From: Eukaryota sp. TZLM1-RC
Lineage: Eukaryota; Metamonada: BaSk clade
Direction of reading: 5' to 3'
NCBI GenBank assembly: GCA_040285825.1
Contig: JAUPSS010000004.1
Span: forward strand, 558,001-622,000
Length of the DNA stretch: 64,000 bases
Shown here: one piece after another, positions 1 through 9,691 of the stretch
How the letters are laid out: each line of letters opens with the position of its first letter
Numbering within the stretch: the first letter of the stretch is position 1
Program-made: the position numbers and the translations under genes
Notes under the pieces: generated by a model
Told to the model about the DNA's origin: nothing
The model's database searches: none
The model's input: the letters and a program-made list of their open reading frames with translations, nothing else

Positions 1-678
1 CTGTTTTAACTACAACAATAGAGTAAATCACTTTTACCAGGGTCAATATGTGCTTTGTGTTTGATGATATAATTTCAACATCCAAATCATCCAAATAGTT
101 CTCAGTGGTTGCAAACTTTGCACTATCAGACTTGAAGGACATGCCAATACAATCCTCTCTTGCTAGCTCAATACAGGCTGCAGAACCATTAGTTTTTATG
201 GTGTTGCTGAATTTATATCCTTTTTTAGTAGATGATCTAATAAATTCAAAAAAAAGTGACCAAAATATATTTTGTTCTTCTGGATTCATATGCTAAATGT
301 CAGCTATCGAATTACACTCCGAATTATTTTTCTTGTCATTAGTTTCATCATTTCTAGAACAAGAACACAAAATACCCCATAGTCCTTGGCTATCAACTTC
401 AACAAATCCAAGAATTTCCTTTCGAACAATTGTTACGGCATTAAATTTATTCCCCTCGTTTTCTTCTGTAAAATTATATATTTTTACAGCTGATTTGATA
501 AAAGATTGGGGATGTTTTGCACAGTGGAAAGTAATGATTTAACTCTAAAAGCCTTCTGCTCATTTTTGAATTTGTGGGTAGTGGGGGTGGTGGTACTGGG
601 GGTAGTGGTGGTGGGGTTAGCGGAAATAGTGGTGGTGTAACAACACTGGAAGAAAGATGAACATGATAAGGGATTCAC
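1..678 (-). pseudogene. Fanzor (TnpB-like) nuclease relic FZ1, N-terminal half
   Basis: Read on the minus strand, this stretch encodes broken pieces of a Fanzor-type protein. A Thr/Pro-rich start (about 560-660) leads into a segment containing KNEQKAFRVKSLL. A frame change near 484-490 leads to a segment containing EENEGNKFNAVTIVRKE. A stop near 293 is followed by a third segment. The last readable piece, next to the window edge, holds DPGKSDLLY, which matches the RuvC-I motif DPGKRDLLY of the relic at 49904-51467. Other shared features are a Y-x-F-(S/D)-N-(T/I)-I stretch and an acidic LDDLDVE/IDDVDVD stretch just before RuvC-I. RuvC-II and RuvC-III would lie outside the window. At least one frameshift and one stop make it a fossil. 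The family call rests on comparison with the better copies in this window. Confidence 0.6.
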
Positions 679-740
679 GAAGCATTGGAAAAGCGGGAAT
701 TTAAAGAAATACTCATTTTCCTACTAAACGTTTTTAGACG

Positions 741-1430
741 ATGCAATCTTCCTATGAATCCAATCCTGTCAGCTACGAAGATCCCAAGGGTGGCCAATAT
801 GTAGATGAAGAAGTCCAACTCAGACTTGGCTTCATCCGCAAGGTCTACCTCATTCTCGGTGCTCAACTGCTTCTCACTGCATTTGTTGTCCAACTCATCC
901 AAGCAGCCGGCGTGGAATGGGCACAAGAGAATGGCGGCCTTTTGATGGTCTCTATCATCGCCTCATTCGTTTGTATCTTTGCTCTATATTGTGTCAAGAA
1001 CAACTATCCCATCAACCTCATTGTTTTGGGTGTGTTTACTCTTTGTGAGTCCTTCCTCGTTGGGTTTATCACCCTTTTCTATGACCAAGCCGTTGTTAGC
1101 CAAGCTGTATGGACCACCGCTCTCATTTTTGTTGGTTTGACCATCTATGCCTTCACTACCAAGACTGATTTCACCACCATGCACGGTGTTGCCTTCTCCC
1201 TTTTGTTGGCACTCGTCATCATTTCCATCTTTGGTATGTTTAGTGACTCTGAATTTTTGCACCTCGCAATTGCCTGGTTTGGTGTTTGCTTGTTTTCACT
1301 TTACATCATTATTGATACCCAAATCATTATGAAGGATTTGTCTCTTGATGACTATGTTCTTGGTGCTATCATGTTGTATTTGGACATTATCAATTTGTTC
1401 TTATACCTTTTAAAATTGTTTTCCAGATAA
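741..1430 (+). CDS. Bax inhibitor-1/Lifeguard family membrane protein (TMBIM4-like)
   Basis: This 229-residue protein has seven hydrophobic segments from about residue 30 to the C terminus, the layout of the TMBIM/Lifeguard family. The family-typical entry motif V-Q-L-R-L-G-F-I-R-K-V-Y precedes the first membrane helix. Two aspartates in the last helices, D192 (in IIDTQ) and D215 (in YLDIIN), are 23 residues apart. They match the di-aspartyl pH sensor that gates calcium leak in the family. The length is normal and there is no intron. The start ATG is the first in frame, with the Fanzor relic FZ1 ending only about 60 bases upstream on the opposite strand. In other eukaryotes such proteins sit in ER or Golgi membranes, leak calcium and protect against cell death; that role is inferred here. 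The assignment to Lifeguard rather than BI-1 proper is by motif resemblance. Confidence 0.92.
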   Translation: MQSSYESNPVSYEDPKGGQYVDEEVQLRLGFIRKVYLILGAQLLLTAFVVQLIQAAGVEWAQENGGLLMVSIIASFVCIFALYCVKNNYPINLIVLGVFTLCESFLVGFITLFYDQAVVSQAVWTTALIFVGLTIYAFTTKTDFTTMHGVAFSLLLALVIISIFGMFSDSEFLHLAIAWFGVCLFSLYIIIDTQIIMKDLSLDDYVLGAIMLYLDIINLFLYLLKLFSR

Positions 1431-1791
1431 GTTTGATGTATATAAACAATAAATTGTTTTTTAAATGTTTTATTTTTAAAAGCACATTCAATTGAGTTTT
1501 GAGGATGGTAACCAATAGAATTGGCATCACTGAAGATCAGTCAATGGATTTTGAATGTATGAACAGTAGAAGGAGCATGTCATATGTCTATTAGAAGAAG
1601 ATATCAGCGTGGGCAAAACATAATGGAAGAAACAACATGCTATTAGTGAAATAGAGAATCAATGATAGTGTGAGAAAGTCACAAATTCCAACAATCTTTA
1701 ATACTAAATCAAAAAGTGATTGATGGTTGACTGATTTGTTGATAAAAAAGAAAAGACGAAACAATCCGACTATTTGTTTTGATTAACCTCA
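1431..1791. other. intergenic region, BI-1 3' end to DUF4476-like gene
   Basis: About 360 bases of AT-rich sequence. It holds AATAAA about 15 bases after the BI-1 stop codon, a plausible poly(A) signal, and presumably the promoter of the next gene. I see no coding relic or repeat. Confidence 0.5.
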
Positions 1792-2579
1792 ATGGCTAAC
1801 GTTTCTCAACTCCTTGAGGATATTAAGCGTGCATCGTTCAGTGATGACAAAGTAAAAGTTTTAACATCTTGGCTATCCGGAGGTAATGCTTGTTTCATGA
1901 GTTCTTCTGATGTTTCCCAGCTGATCAAATGTTTCTCTTTCTCTGATGACAAGGTAAGATCTTAGTTTGCTGACCTTAGATGACAGCCATCAAAAACCTG
2001 TCCAAGCATTATGCCAACTTTACTGAGGATGATGTTTTAGCTATCATCAACAGTCTCAGTTTCTCTGATGATAAGATGAAAGCTCTGAAGATTTTAGCAC
2101 AAAAAATCTGGTCATGCAATTGGAATATAGAACCTATCATCAATTTGTTCAGCTTCTCTGATGACAAGGATAAGGCCCGTTCTATACTCAATGAAGCTCG
2201 TAACAGTAGTCAACAACCCGCTAACCCCCAGTCTCAATGGCAACCTCCAGTAAACCCTCAACACAACAATTGGCAACAACCTACTGCTCCTCAACAAGGA
2301 CAGTGGCAACAACCTACTGCTCCTCAACAACAGTGGCAGCAACCCATGAATCCCCCCCAGAACCAACCCAACTGGCAGCAACCTGCTCCTGGCGGCTTCC
2401 CCAATCAATGGCAACAACCTCAGACACCTCAATGGAATGGTGCTGGACCACAACAGTACGAGGCAAACCGACCTCCTACTGGGCAGGAAGTTGCTGCATT
2501 TGGTCAAATGGTCGGTGCCATGGCCAATTCAATGAACCAGTTCATGAATGACCCAAACTGGGATAACCACGATTTTTAG
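1792..2579 (+). CDS. DUF4476-like protein with Gln/Pro/Trp-rich tail, two exons
   Basis: The gene is exon 1 at 1792-1953 joined to exon 2 at 1980-2579, giving 253 residues. The N-terminal about 125 residues contain four repeats of a short unit centred on FSDDK (for example LSFSDDKMKALKIL). This resembles the DUF4476 domain found in amoebae and some animals and bacteria. The tail (about residues 130-200) is a low-complexity tandem array of a W-Q-Q-P-(T)-A-P-Q-Q unit, followed by a Met/Asn-rich end. The first exon has its own ATG and adds two repeat units; splicing out 26 nt is needed to keep frame. There is no signal peptide. Gln/Pro/Trp tails of this kind occur in proteins that bind or condense with partners, but no function can be named. 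The upstream flank is the BI-1 gene, same strand. Confidence 0.75.
1954..1979 (+). other. 26-nt spliceosomal intron
   Basis: The intron begins GTAAG and ends CTTAG, with a CTGAC branch-like motif a few bases before the acceptor. Its 26 nt is not a multiple of three and includes an in-frame TAG, so it must be removed to fuse two exons that both encode FSDDK repeats. It falls between codons (phase 0). Confidence 0.8.
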
Positions 2580-2917
2580 GTATTTGTAATTGGAATAAAT
2601 TGTACACTTGAATTCTTAATTTTTGGTACCATATTGTTTGATTTTTGTAAACATTTACTCAACAATTTGCAGCGAAATTCCGAAAAGTCAAATCAAACTT
2701 TATTTTTGTTTAATGATTTACTGTCCTTAATGACAACCAATTACCTTTCAATTAATAGTTTTTCCTCAATACTTTGAATAAGATCAGGTGAATGCTACCA
2801 CACTCTTGAAAATTGAGCAATATTTTCTGTTTGTGGTTCAACACAGAAATCATTTGTTCTCTTATCTCAATCGATGATGAATTAAACAATGAGATAGCAC
2901 CCAAAATGATCAGCTGC
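2580..2917. other. intergenic region
   Basis: AT-rich DNA after the DUF4476-like gene. It contains an early AATAAA. I see no other gene or repeat. Confidence 0.4.
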
Positions 2918-3047
2918 TGATACCATTAGGCAGATGAACACACGAAGGAGAGAGAGACATCTGAGTTTATTAATACAACTGATTCATAAACGAGTATCAC
3001 GTCATCAGTCGAAATACTAAGAAACCTACTAAATCAATTTTAGTTCA
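2918..3047 (-). repeat. solo LTR-like repeat, second copy
   Basis: On the minus strand this about 130-bp sequence matches the 140-bp repeat at 22970-23109 over nearly its whole length. Shared stretches include the block around TTCGACTGATGACGTGATAC, an AT-rich stretch with TTATTAATA, and the end CTCCTTCGTGTGTTCATC. It ends ATCA like the other copy, but its 5' edge is less clear and no target-site duplication is visible. It is therefore probably an older solo LTR. The family is unknown, and neither copy has an attached internal region here. Confidence 0.65.
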
Positions 3048-3263
3048 ATAATTGAAATGGTCTCTAAATTGAAAGTATGATATTTATATGAGGAAAGTGA
3101 AGAATCAAAATCAAAACAATATTTGAAAAGATATAGAGCAAATACGGTGTTAAATAATGTTAATTTACCAATAACATACATTGACCATAGTATCAATTGT
3201 AGACACAAAGAAGACCAAAATCATAGGTACTGAACAAGAGAACGTTTATTCATTATTCGAAAA
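3048..3263. other. intergenic region before retrotransposon A
   Basis: About 215 AT-rich bases between the solo-LTR-like repeat and the first readable reverse-transcriptase codons. No feature can be supported. Confidence 0.3.
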
Positions 3264-5060
3264 ATGAGGTTTATTCAACAATTGATTTTGTTGATATACA
3301 AATACTTGAAATTGAAAGAAAAATTCCCAGAAATAGATATTGTAGCATATATGGATGACATTTCTGTAATTGCTCCTATTGCTATTCTGAAACAAATAGC
3401 AACTTTTATTCAACAGCGTTATGAAGATATTGGTCTCTCATTAAATATCTGCAAATGTTTGATTATTGGCCATGAACCAATTGATTTTTTCATTAATGAT
3501 GTCAATGTCCCCTTTATCAATTATGATCAGCCTGGTTTTCGTTTTTTGGGTTGTTATCTCGGAAATATTGATGAAGTCAAAGGCCAACTTTCGACTCCGT
3601 TGACTCAATTTGGAAATGAATTCGAATCAATAGAAAATTCAAATATTGAGAAACATTTGAAATTCTTTTTCCTAAAAATCTGTTATTCTGGAAAATTTAC
3701 TCATATTTTGAGATCAACATCACCATCAATTTCTTTGGAGTTTTGTCGCTTTTTTAATGAACAAAGAACCAATTTTTTAGCAAAATTATTGGAAATTGAT
3801 GCATCTCAGTTACGAAGCCACATTTTTTGTGGTACAAATTTTGGTGGTGTTGATTTTCATAAATCAAGCTACCTTTGTAAAGCTGCCTTTATTGGAGGTG
3901 GAAAGAATTTTATTTATGAATTTATGAATCGTTTTCCTGAAAAAATTCATCTCGTTGAAAATTGTGGCAGCTCTTATCTTATTTCTTTGCAACAGGAAAT
4001 TGAAACTCTTTCACCCAATATTTGGGCTAAATGTTTCCCCTCTGATATTGTGGAACTTCCTTCAAGAAGCTTGCTCTCCTTACCACTGACTTTTGCAAAA
4101 TTGCAGAAAAAAATCTTGAAAGTTTTAGAAAACTTGGATTATATTGTACGTCTTAGCTTGGCTAAGGAAAAAAATCCAGTTTTTGCAAACTTTTTGATTG
4201 ATCTTGAAGACAGTTGCTCAAGTTGCCTAATCTCCCAAATTCCCAACATTTATGGTCTTCTCCTTAATGATCACCAATGGACCACTGCAATGAGAATGAG
4301 ATGTTTTCTATGGCCTTGTTCATTAGGAAATGATTTAATTTGTCGCTGTAAGAGTGTTGTTACGCTTTCCCATATTTTAAACTGTAAGTATTTTATAACT
4401 TATCGCTCAATTGTTCATGACTCAGTTCGTGATCAATTATATGCCATGTGCAAAAGTTTCAATATAGAGGCATTTATTGAGCCACTAGTACGTAAGCTGT
4501 CTTCAGATCAAACTGATGATTCCTTTGGTAAAAGAAGGGCAGATTTAGTAGCTCCAGGGATCGATGGTGTTCTCAATGTTGTAGATGTTGTCTCAGTTGA
4601 TGTTTGCAAAAATTCTGCTGCTCGTTTAGTGTATTCCGCTGATTCGCCGTTATCTAACGCCGAAAAAAAGAAGATAATAAATATCAAGAACCTTTGGCAC
4701 AGTTAGGTAGAGTGGAACATGTGAAATATCAGTTTGTGCCGTTTGTAATTTCTCTTTTTGGCAATATTGGACCTTCAGAGTTGCATTTTTTTGAAAATTT
4801 TAAAACAATGTTACTGAATAGGTCTGGTAAAACAATGAACTCCACTTTCTGGTTAAATAGAATTGTTTTTTTTTTCATTTTCAAGTCTATTCCAACAATG
4901 ATTTCAAAGGCACTTTTAGCTATTGGTGTAGAATATGAACGTAATGCTGTGAGTAGGTTCAGTAATAGTGACGCTTGTTTGGAGGATATTGAATTCTAGA
5001 TGGGTTTTCTTATCTCCATAAATATTCCAGTTTAAAAAAAACAAATACTTTAAATAATAT
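3264..5060 (+). mobile_element. non-LTR retrotransposon copy A, 5'-truncated (RT plus REL-endonuclease)
   Basis: The reading frame at 3264-4706 starts inside the reverse transcriptase, just before its catalytic loop (AYMDDISVI). It continues through the thumb and connection region. The C-terminal module has C-x-C...H-x4-C (CRC...LSHILNC, about 4340-4390), R-S-I-V-H, E-P-L and R-R-A-D-L...D-V. That is the pattern of the restriction-like endonuclease of CRE/R2/NeSL-type elements. A frameshift near 4690 moves the last about 100 residues (4694-4999) to another frame. The 3' end is a short AT-rich tail with an A-run after 5030. The upstream RT motifs are missing, so this is a dead 5'-truncated copy. 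It belongs to the same lineage as copies B, D, E, N and O. Confidence 0.85.
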
Positions 5061-5618
5061 AAAACTGTAATAAAAAATGTTTGAACCGTCCATTATTTGA
5101 AAAAGGTGATTGATATATTTTAGTACCATATCTCTTTTTGTTTGATAAGTGAATCTATATTAACATACATTGGTACTGATGTTGGATCTCCAAGATCTGA
5201 TTGGAGTGATTGTTTCAAGATTGCTAATGAGGGCAAAAAGACCAATTGTGTATTACAAGCAATGTTCCAGGTATTAACTATGTTCAATAGAAAAGAACAT
5301 CGAAACAAAGTCTATCATCAAAAAACAATTAGGTAAGATGATTGAAAGATCAAGGTAAAATGAATCTTAACCAAATCATAATTTTAGTAAACCAATGTTT
5401 ATTATCGTATATCTAAACCAGAATATATAGATATATTGTTATAGAACACGATGTGAAATTACACGTTTGCAAATGTCAACAACTGACAACTGGTTGTAAA
5501 GCTCTGATACTTTTTAAAAATGATGAACTAATGTTGAGCCCGTGCCAATCATATCTCGTTTATCATTATTAATAAAATTTAAAATCAAACATTACTTTTC
5601 TATTCCAATTGTTTTAAA
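5061..5618. other. intergenic region with one unassigned open frame
   Basis: About 560 bases before the valyl-tRNA synthetase gene. A plus-strand frame at about 5142-5336 (64 codons) contains YIGTDVGSPRSDWSDCFKIA. It has ordinary amino-acid composition but no family I recognise, and may be a relic of a longer gene. The rest is AT-rich and presumably contains the next gene's promoter. Confidence 0.35.
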
Positions 5619-8600
5619 ATGTATCTGTTCCAAAAATATATTTCTTTCTTTTCTATTCCTACCCAAATGTCAACCGACTCCAACGTCAAATCTAAATCGG
5701 TCTCCAAACGTCTCCTTACCGTCATCGAGAAGGAATCTTTCCATGATACCACCATCCCTGGTGAAAAGAAAGATCTCTCTACACCAATGTTCAATTCCTA
5801 CCAACCCGATGGTGTGGAATCCAGCTGGTACAGTTGGTGGGAAAACCAAGGTTATTTTAAACCCTCTGACGATCCCTCTAAGAAACCCTTCACAATTGTC
5901 ATCCCTCCTCCTAATGTTACTGGCTCTCTCCATCTCGGCCACGCTCTCACCAACACCATCCAGGACATTATCATTCGCTACAAACGTATGTCTGGTTTCG
6001 CCGCCCTTTGGGTCCCTGGTACCGATCATGCCGGAATAGCTACCCAAACCGTTGTGGAACGCATGATCAAACGTACCGAGAACAAAACTCGCCATGATTT
6101 AGGTCGGGAAGAGTTTGTGAAACGTGTGTGGGAATGGAAACACGAATACGGATCAAGAATCTACCAACAACTCCGCCTTCTAGGTTCCTCCCTTGACTGG
6201 TCTCGTGAAGTCTTTACCATGGACGAAGTTCGTTCTGAGGCCGTCCAGGAATGCTTTGTCAGGTTTGCAAAAGAAGGTTTGGTGTATCGAGCTGCAAGGT
6301 TAGTGAATTGGGATTGCACCCTGCGAACAGCCATTAGTGACATTGAAGTTGATTATATAACTGTTGAAAAACCAACAAAAATAAGTGTTCCTGGATATGA
6401 AAAGAAGATTGAGTTTGGTGTTTTGATTGAGTTTGCCTATAAAGTTGTTGGTTTTGATGAAGAAGTTGTCGTCGCCACCACGCGTATTGAGACCATGTTG
6501 GTTGATACCGCAGTTGCCGTTCATCCTGATGATGCACGTTATAAGCACCTCCATGGAAAGCAGGTGCTTCACCCTTTTAGTGGTCGAGAATTACCTATTA
6601 TCACAGACTCGGAGCTTGTAGACCCTGAATTTGGAACTGGTTGTGTCAAGATTACCCCCGCCCATGACCCTAACGATTTCGAAGTCGGACAGAAACATGG
6701 TTTGGAAATGTTGAATATGCTTAATAATGATGGCACCCTCAACTCTGAGTGTGGTGAGTTTTCTGGAATGAAGCGCTTTGATGCGAGATACGCTGTGATT
6801 AATGCACTTGAAGAAAAGGGTTTGTATAGGGGAAAGAGTGCAAATCCAATGAGATTAGGAATCTGTTCACGTTCCAATGACGTCATTGAACCTGTCATCC
6901 GACCCCAATGGTTTGTTGATTGTAAAGATATGGCAAGGGAGGCTCTAGAAGCTGTCACAAGTGGTGATTTAGAAATCTTACCAGAAGAACACATTAAGAC
7001 TTGGAATAGATGGCTGGGCAATATCAGAGATTGGTGTGTTTCCCGTCAGTTATGGTGGGGACATCGTATTCCTGCTTACTATGTGACTCTCACAACTGAT
7101 GCTAGTGATGCTCAGGAAGACCCCAAAAGATGGGTGATTGCAAAGGATCAGGAAGAAGCTAATGTTAAGGCAGTTGATCTTGTGGAATCATTGGGAAAGA
7201 CCAAGCAAGATATCCAGTCTGTTGTTCAGGATGAGGATGTTCTTGATACTTGGTTCTCTTCTGGGTTGTTCCCCTTTGCTGCATTCAACTGGCCTAATAA
7301 CACAGCTGATTTGGAAAGGTTTTTCCCTACTTCCATTTTGGAAACTGGACATGATATTCTTTTCTTCTGGGTCGCCAGAATGGTCATGATGTCTGTTAAA
7401 CTTACTGGTAAATTACCTTTTTCAAAAGTGTGGCTGCACGCAATGGTTCGTGATGCACATGGTCGTAAAATGAGCAAGACTTTGGGAAACATTATTGACC
7501 CTGTTGACGTCATCAAGGGCGTAACTTTGGAAGAACTTCATCAAAAGCTACACGAGGGAAACCTCGATCCAAAAGAAGTTCAAAAGGCCATAAAGGGCCA
7601 AAAAGCTGATTTCCCCACTGGCATTCCCGAATGTGGGGCTGATGCTTTGAGATTCACTCTTGCTTCCTATATGTCCCAAGGTAGAGATATCAATTTGGAC
7701 GTTAATAGAGTAGTCGTGTTTAGGAATTTTTGCAACAAGCTGTGGAATGCTACAAAGTTTGTAATGATGAATCTAAAGGATAGTGAAGAAACTGCTTTTA
7801 AACCAGTATTAGACAATGTTTACAACCAAGAAGGCCAAAGTTTAGCTGAAAAATGGATTCTTTCAAAGCTTTCGAAGGCCTTGACAAGTGTCAATCAGAA
7901 TCTCGACAATTTTGAGCTAGGCCCAGCTTCCCATTCCATCCACAACTGGTGGTTACATGAATTATGTGATGTTTTTATTGAAGTTTCTAAAGGAAGTCCT
8001 TCCAAAGATGTTTTGTTCTTTTGTTTGGAAAATGGACTTCGCATGCTTCATCCTTTTATGCCATTTGTAACTGAAGAATTGTGGCAACGTTTACTTTTAT
8101 TGACTGATGAAGACTTTAGAGAGAAGCAACCTGAAAGTATTATGATTTCCGAATATCCTGACGCTTTGAAATTTTTGAATCCCCATGTAGAAGAGCTCAT
8201 GGATCTTTGTATCGACATTGTCCATGCCATTCGTTCCTTAAGATCGTCATACACTCTCAAACCTTCTGTTAAAGTCGATGTTTACTTAGTCATTGGTAAC
8301 GGCTCTCCTGAACTCGTTACAGAAGCTGTTGAACAAGGTGTTGGTGTTATTTCGTCATTAGGATCGGCTAGTAATGTTTCTATTGTGGAAGAATCTAATG
8401 TTCCCTCTTCTTGTGGTGTTACTGTTGTTTTAACCAATGTGCGTGTGTTTGTGGATCTCAAAGGCGTTATTGATCCTCGTCAGGAAATTAAAAAAATTGA
8501 TAAGAAGCTCAATACTGTCGAAAAGAGTTTAACTTCTCTTAGACAGAAAACTTCAATACCTAATTATGAAACTAAAGTTCCTGAAAAGGTTCGTGTAATG

Positions 8601-8681
8601 AATGCTGAAAAATTGGAAAAATTAGAAACTGAGGTAGCTTCTTTAAGTAGATCAAAGCTTGAATTTGAAAAAATGCTTTAA
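5619..8681 (+). CDS. valine--tRNA ligase
   Basis: This class I synthetase charges tRNA(Val) with valine in cytosol and possibly mitochondria. The 1020-residue length is typical of eukaryotic or bacterial-type ValRS. The HIGH box appears as HLGH at residues 105-108, within PPPNVTGSLHLGHAL. The KMSKS box is KMSKT at 617-621. The CP1 editing domain lies between, including VATTRIETMLVDTAVAVHP. An anticodon-binding helical domain follows (about 750-900), then a C-terminal coiled-coil arm ending EKLETEVASLSRSKLEFEKM. Two starts are plausible. M1 adds a short hydrophobic/basic leader that could be a mitochondrial presequence; M17 (5667) begins the cytosolic-like form. Dual use of both starts is common for this enzyme but is only inferred here. 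No intron is seen. Confidence 0.97.
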   Translation: MYLFQKYISFFSIPTQMSTDSNVKSKSVSKRLLTVIEKESFHDTTIPGEKKDLSTPMFNSYQPDGVESSWYSWWENQGYFKPSDDPSKKPFTIVIPPPNVTGSLHLGHALTNTIQDIIIRYKRMSGFAALWVPGTDHAGIATQTVVERMIKRTENKTRHDLGREEFVKRVWEWKHEYGSRIYQQLRLLGSSLDWSREVFTMDEVRSEAVQECFVRFAKEGLVYRAARLVNWDCTLRTAISDIEVDYITVEKPTKISVPGYEKKIEFGVLIEFAYKVVGFDEEVVVATTRIETMLVDTAVAVHPDDARYKHLHGKQVLHPFSGRELPIITDSELVDPEFGTGCVKITPAHDPNDFEVGQKHGLEMLNMLNNDGTLNSECGEFSGMKRFDARYAVINALEEKGLYRGKSANPMRLGICSRSNDVIEPVIRPQWFVDCKDMAREALEAVTSGDLEILPEEHIKTWNRWLGNIRDWCVSRQLWWGHRIPAYYVTLTTDASDAQEDPKRWVIAKDQEEANVKAVDLVESLGKTKQDIQSVVQDEDVLDTWFSSGLFPFAAFNWPNNTADLERFFPTSILETGHDILFFWVARMVMMSVKLTGKLPFSKVWLHAMVRDAHGRKMSKTLGNIIDPVDVIKGVTLEELHQKLHEGNLDPKEVQKAIKGQKADFPTGIPECGADALRFTLASYMSQGRDINLDVNRVVVFRNFCNKLWNATKFVMMNLKDSEETAFKPVLDNVYNQEGQSLAEKWILSKLSKALTSVNQNLDNFELGPASHSIHNWWLHELCDVFIEVSKGSPSKDVLFFCLENGLRMLHPFMPFVTEELWQRLLLLTDEDFREKQPESIMISEYPDALKFLNPHVEELMDLCIDIVHAIRSLRSSYTLKPSVKVDVYLVIGNGSPELVTEAVEQGVGVISSLGSASNVSIVEESNVPSSCGVTVVLTNVRVFVDLKGVIDPRQEIKKIDKKLNTVEKSLTSLRQKTSIPNYETKVPEKVRVMNAEKLEKLETEVASLSRSKLEFEKML

Positions 8682-9138
8682 TTAGGGTTGAATTAGTTTT
8701 AGTATTTGCGGTAATAAATTGCTTATTTTTGGTTTAATTGTGGTTTTTGGTTTGGGTGTTGATAATGTATCATTGTTATATACCAGTGATGTTGGTTAAG
8801 TCAAAACTACTCTGGAAGCTATTATCAAAAGTTTCAATCACAAACTAGCATAGAACGGTTGCAGATGTCCTTGGTTATTCTTTTATAAAGTAAACTGTTC
8901 ATTTTTATCTACCATATTCCTATTTTGATTTTTGCACAAATTGATTAATTGATTTATTTCAATAAAAAACCCACAGAACAATCTAAACTTCTGCAACATC
9001 ATACCCCACATAAGCTCAAAGTATTGGCTGGAAGTCTTCCATTTAGATGCTTCAATAAATAAAAGATGATCTGATATTATTAAATCCCATGAATTTCCTC
9101 TATCAAAATGACCATTTTACCCTTGAACCGTTAAAGTT
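8682..9138. other. intergenic region after ValRS
   Basis: The first 35 bases contain AATAAA, a likely poly(A) signal for ValRS. The remainder is AT-rich and holds nothing recognisable until the RCC1-family C-terminal relic begins near 9139. Confidence 0.4.
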
Positions 9139-9276
9139 CTCTATACTCGTCCCCTAAACCAAGCCGATTCTACCTTCTCTCCAACAAAACTAGTTAGACA
9201 AGGTTTAATAAAATCTGTTAAACAAGTGAAGAATGAACACTTAGTGGAATTACTTTGTTTTCCCTGTTGGATTTAA
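9139..9276 (+). pseudogene. C-terminal relic of an RCC1-family gene
   Basis: The plus strand encodes DSTFSPTKLVRQGLIKSV followed by KNEHLVELLCFPCWI and a TAA. This matches the last about 45 residues of the intact RCC1-family proteins (for example STLSPTKLINHGLIKSVKLI in the gene at 52018-54291). No matching upstream sequence survives beside it, so it is the stump of a lost paralog. It lies upstream of another, N-terminal RCC1 relic at 9692. Confidence 0.75.
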
Positions 9277-9304
9277 TATTCAGTTGATAGTTTAATGCAA
9301 AAAT

Positions 9305-9502
9305 TTGTCTTTACTAACAAAATCGTATTTCGACTGCGAAAAAAAATTCATCATGACACATTGTGCCCCTGAAGATACAATGTTAATTATAGGAAATAAT
9401 GGAAAAAAGACAAAGAAGTTGAAACATGGCAGTAGTCCAAGGGACGTATGTTGGTATCAATTTTTCAAGAAATTCGGTAAATATTCAAATAACAACGTCT
9501 AA
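9305..9502 (+). pseudogene. Fanzor relic FZ2, internal fragment
   Basis: The 65-codon frame includes APEDTMLIIGNNGKKTKKLKH and CWYQFFKKFG. It aligns with NPKDTLILMGDCGKKGSKNL and GWTQFLKRNG of the Fanzor relic at 49904-51467. This region lies between RuvC-I and RuvC-II. Neither the RuvC-I nor the RuvC-II acidic motif is present, and the aspartate after the beta strand (GDCG in FZ3) is asparagine (GNNG). It is a short fossil inserted between two RCC1 relics. Confidence 0.6.
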
Positions 9503-9691
9503 GGATCTTTTGCTGTTATTTTGAATGAACAAACACAACTACCCCTATCTAATCTTCTAAGACCAAAGACATAGAAGATGTACACTTTGGAACTACTGAT
9601 ACACTGTACTACTCGTAGCTGAAAAACAGACATAATCAAAATATCATGTTGTAAGTGTCATTGTGTTAGTCATATCCCTTCAAGTTCCCCC

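Noticed and set aside
2112-2507. 131-codon minus-strand frame opposite the Gln/Pro tail
   Set aside because: It is the antisense shadow of the CAA/CCA-rich repeat and has Leu/Arg monotony.
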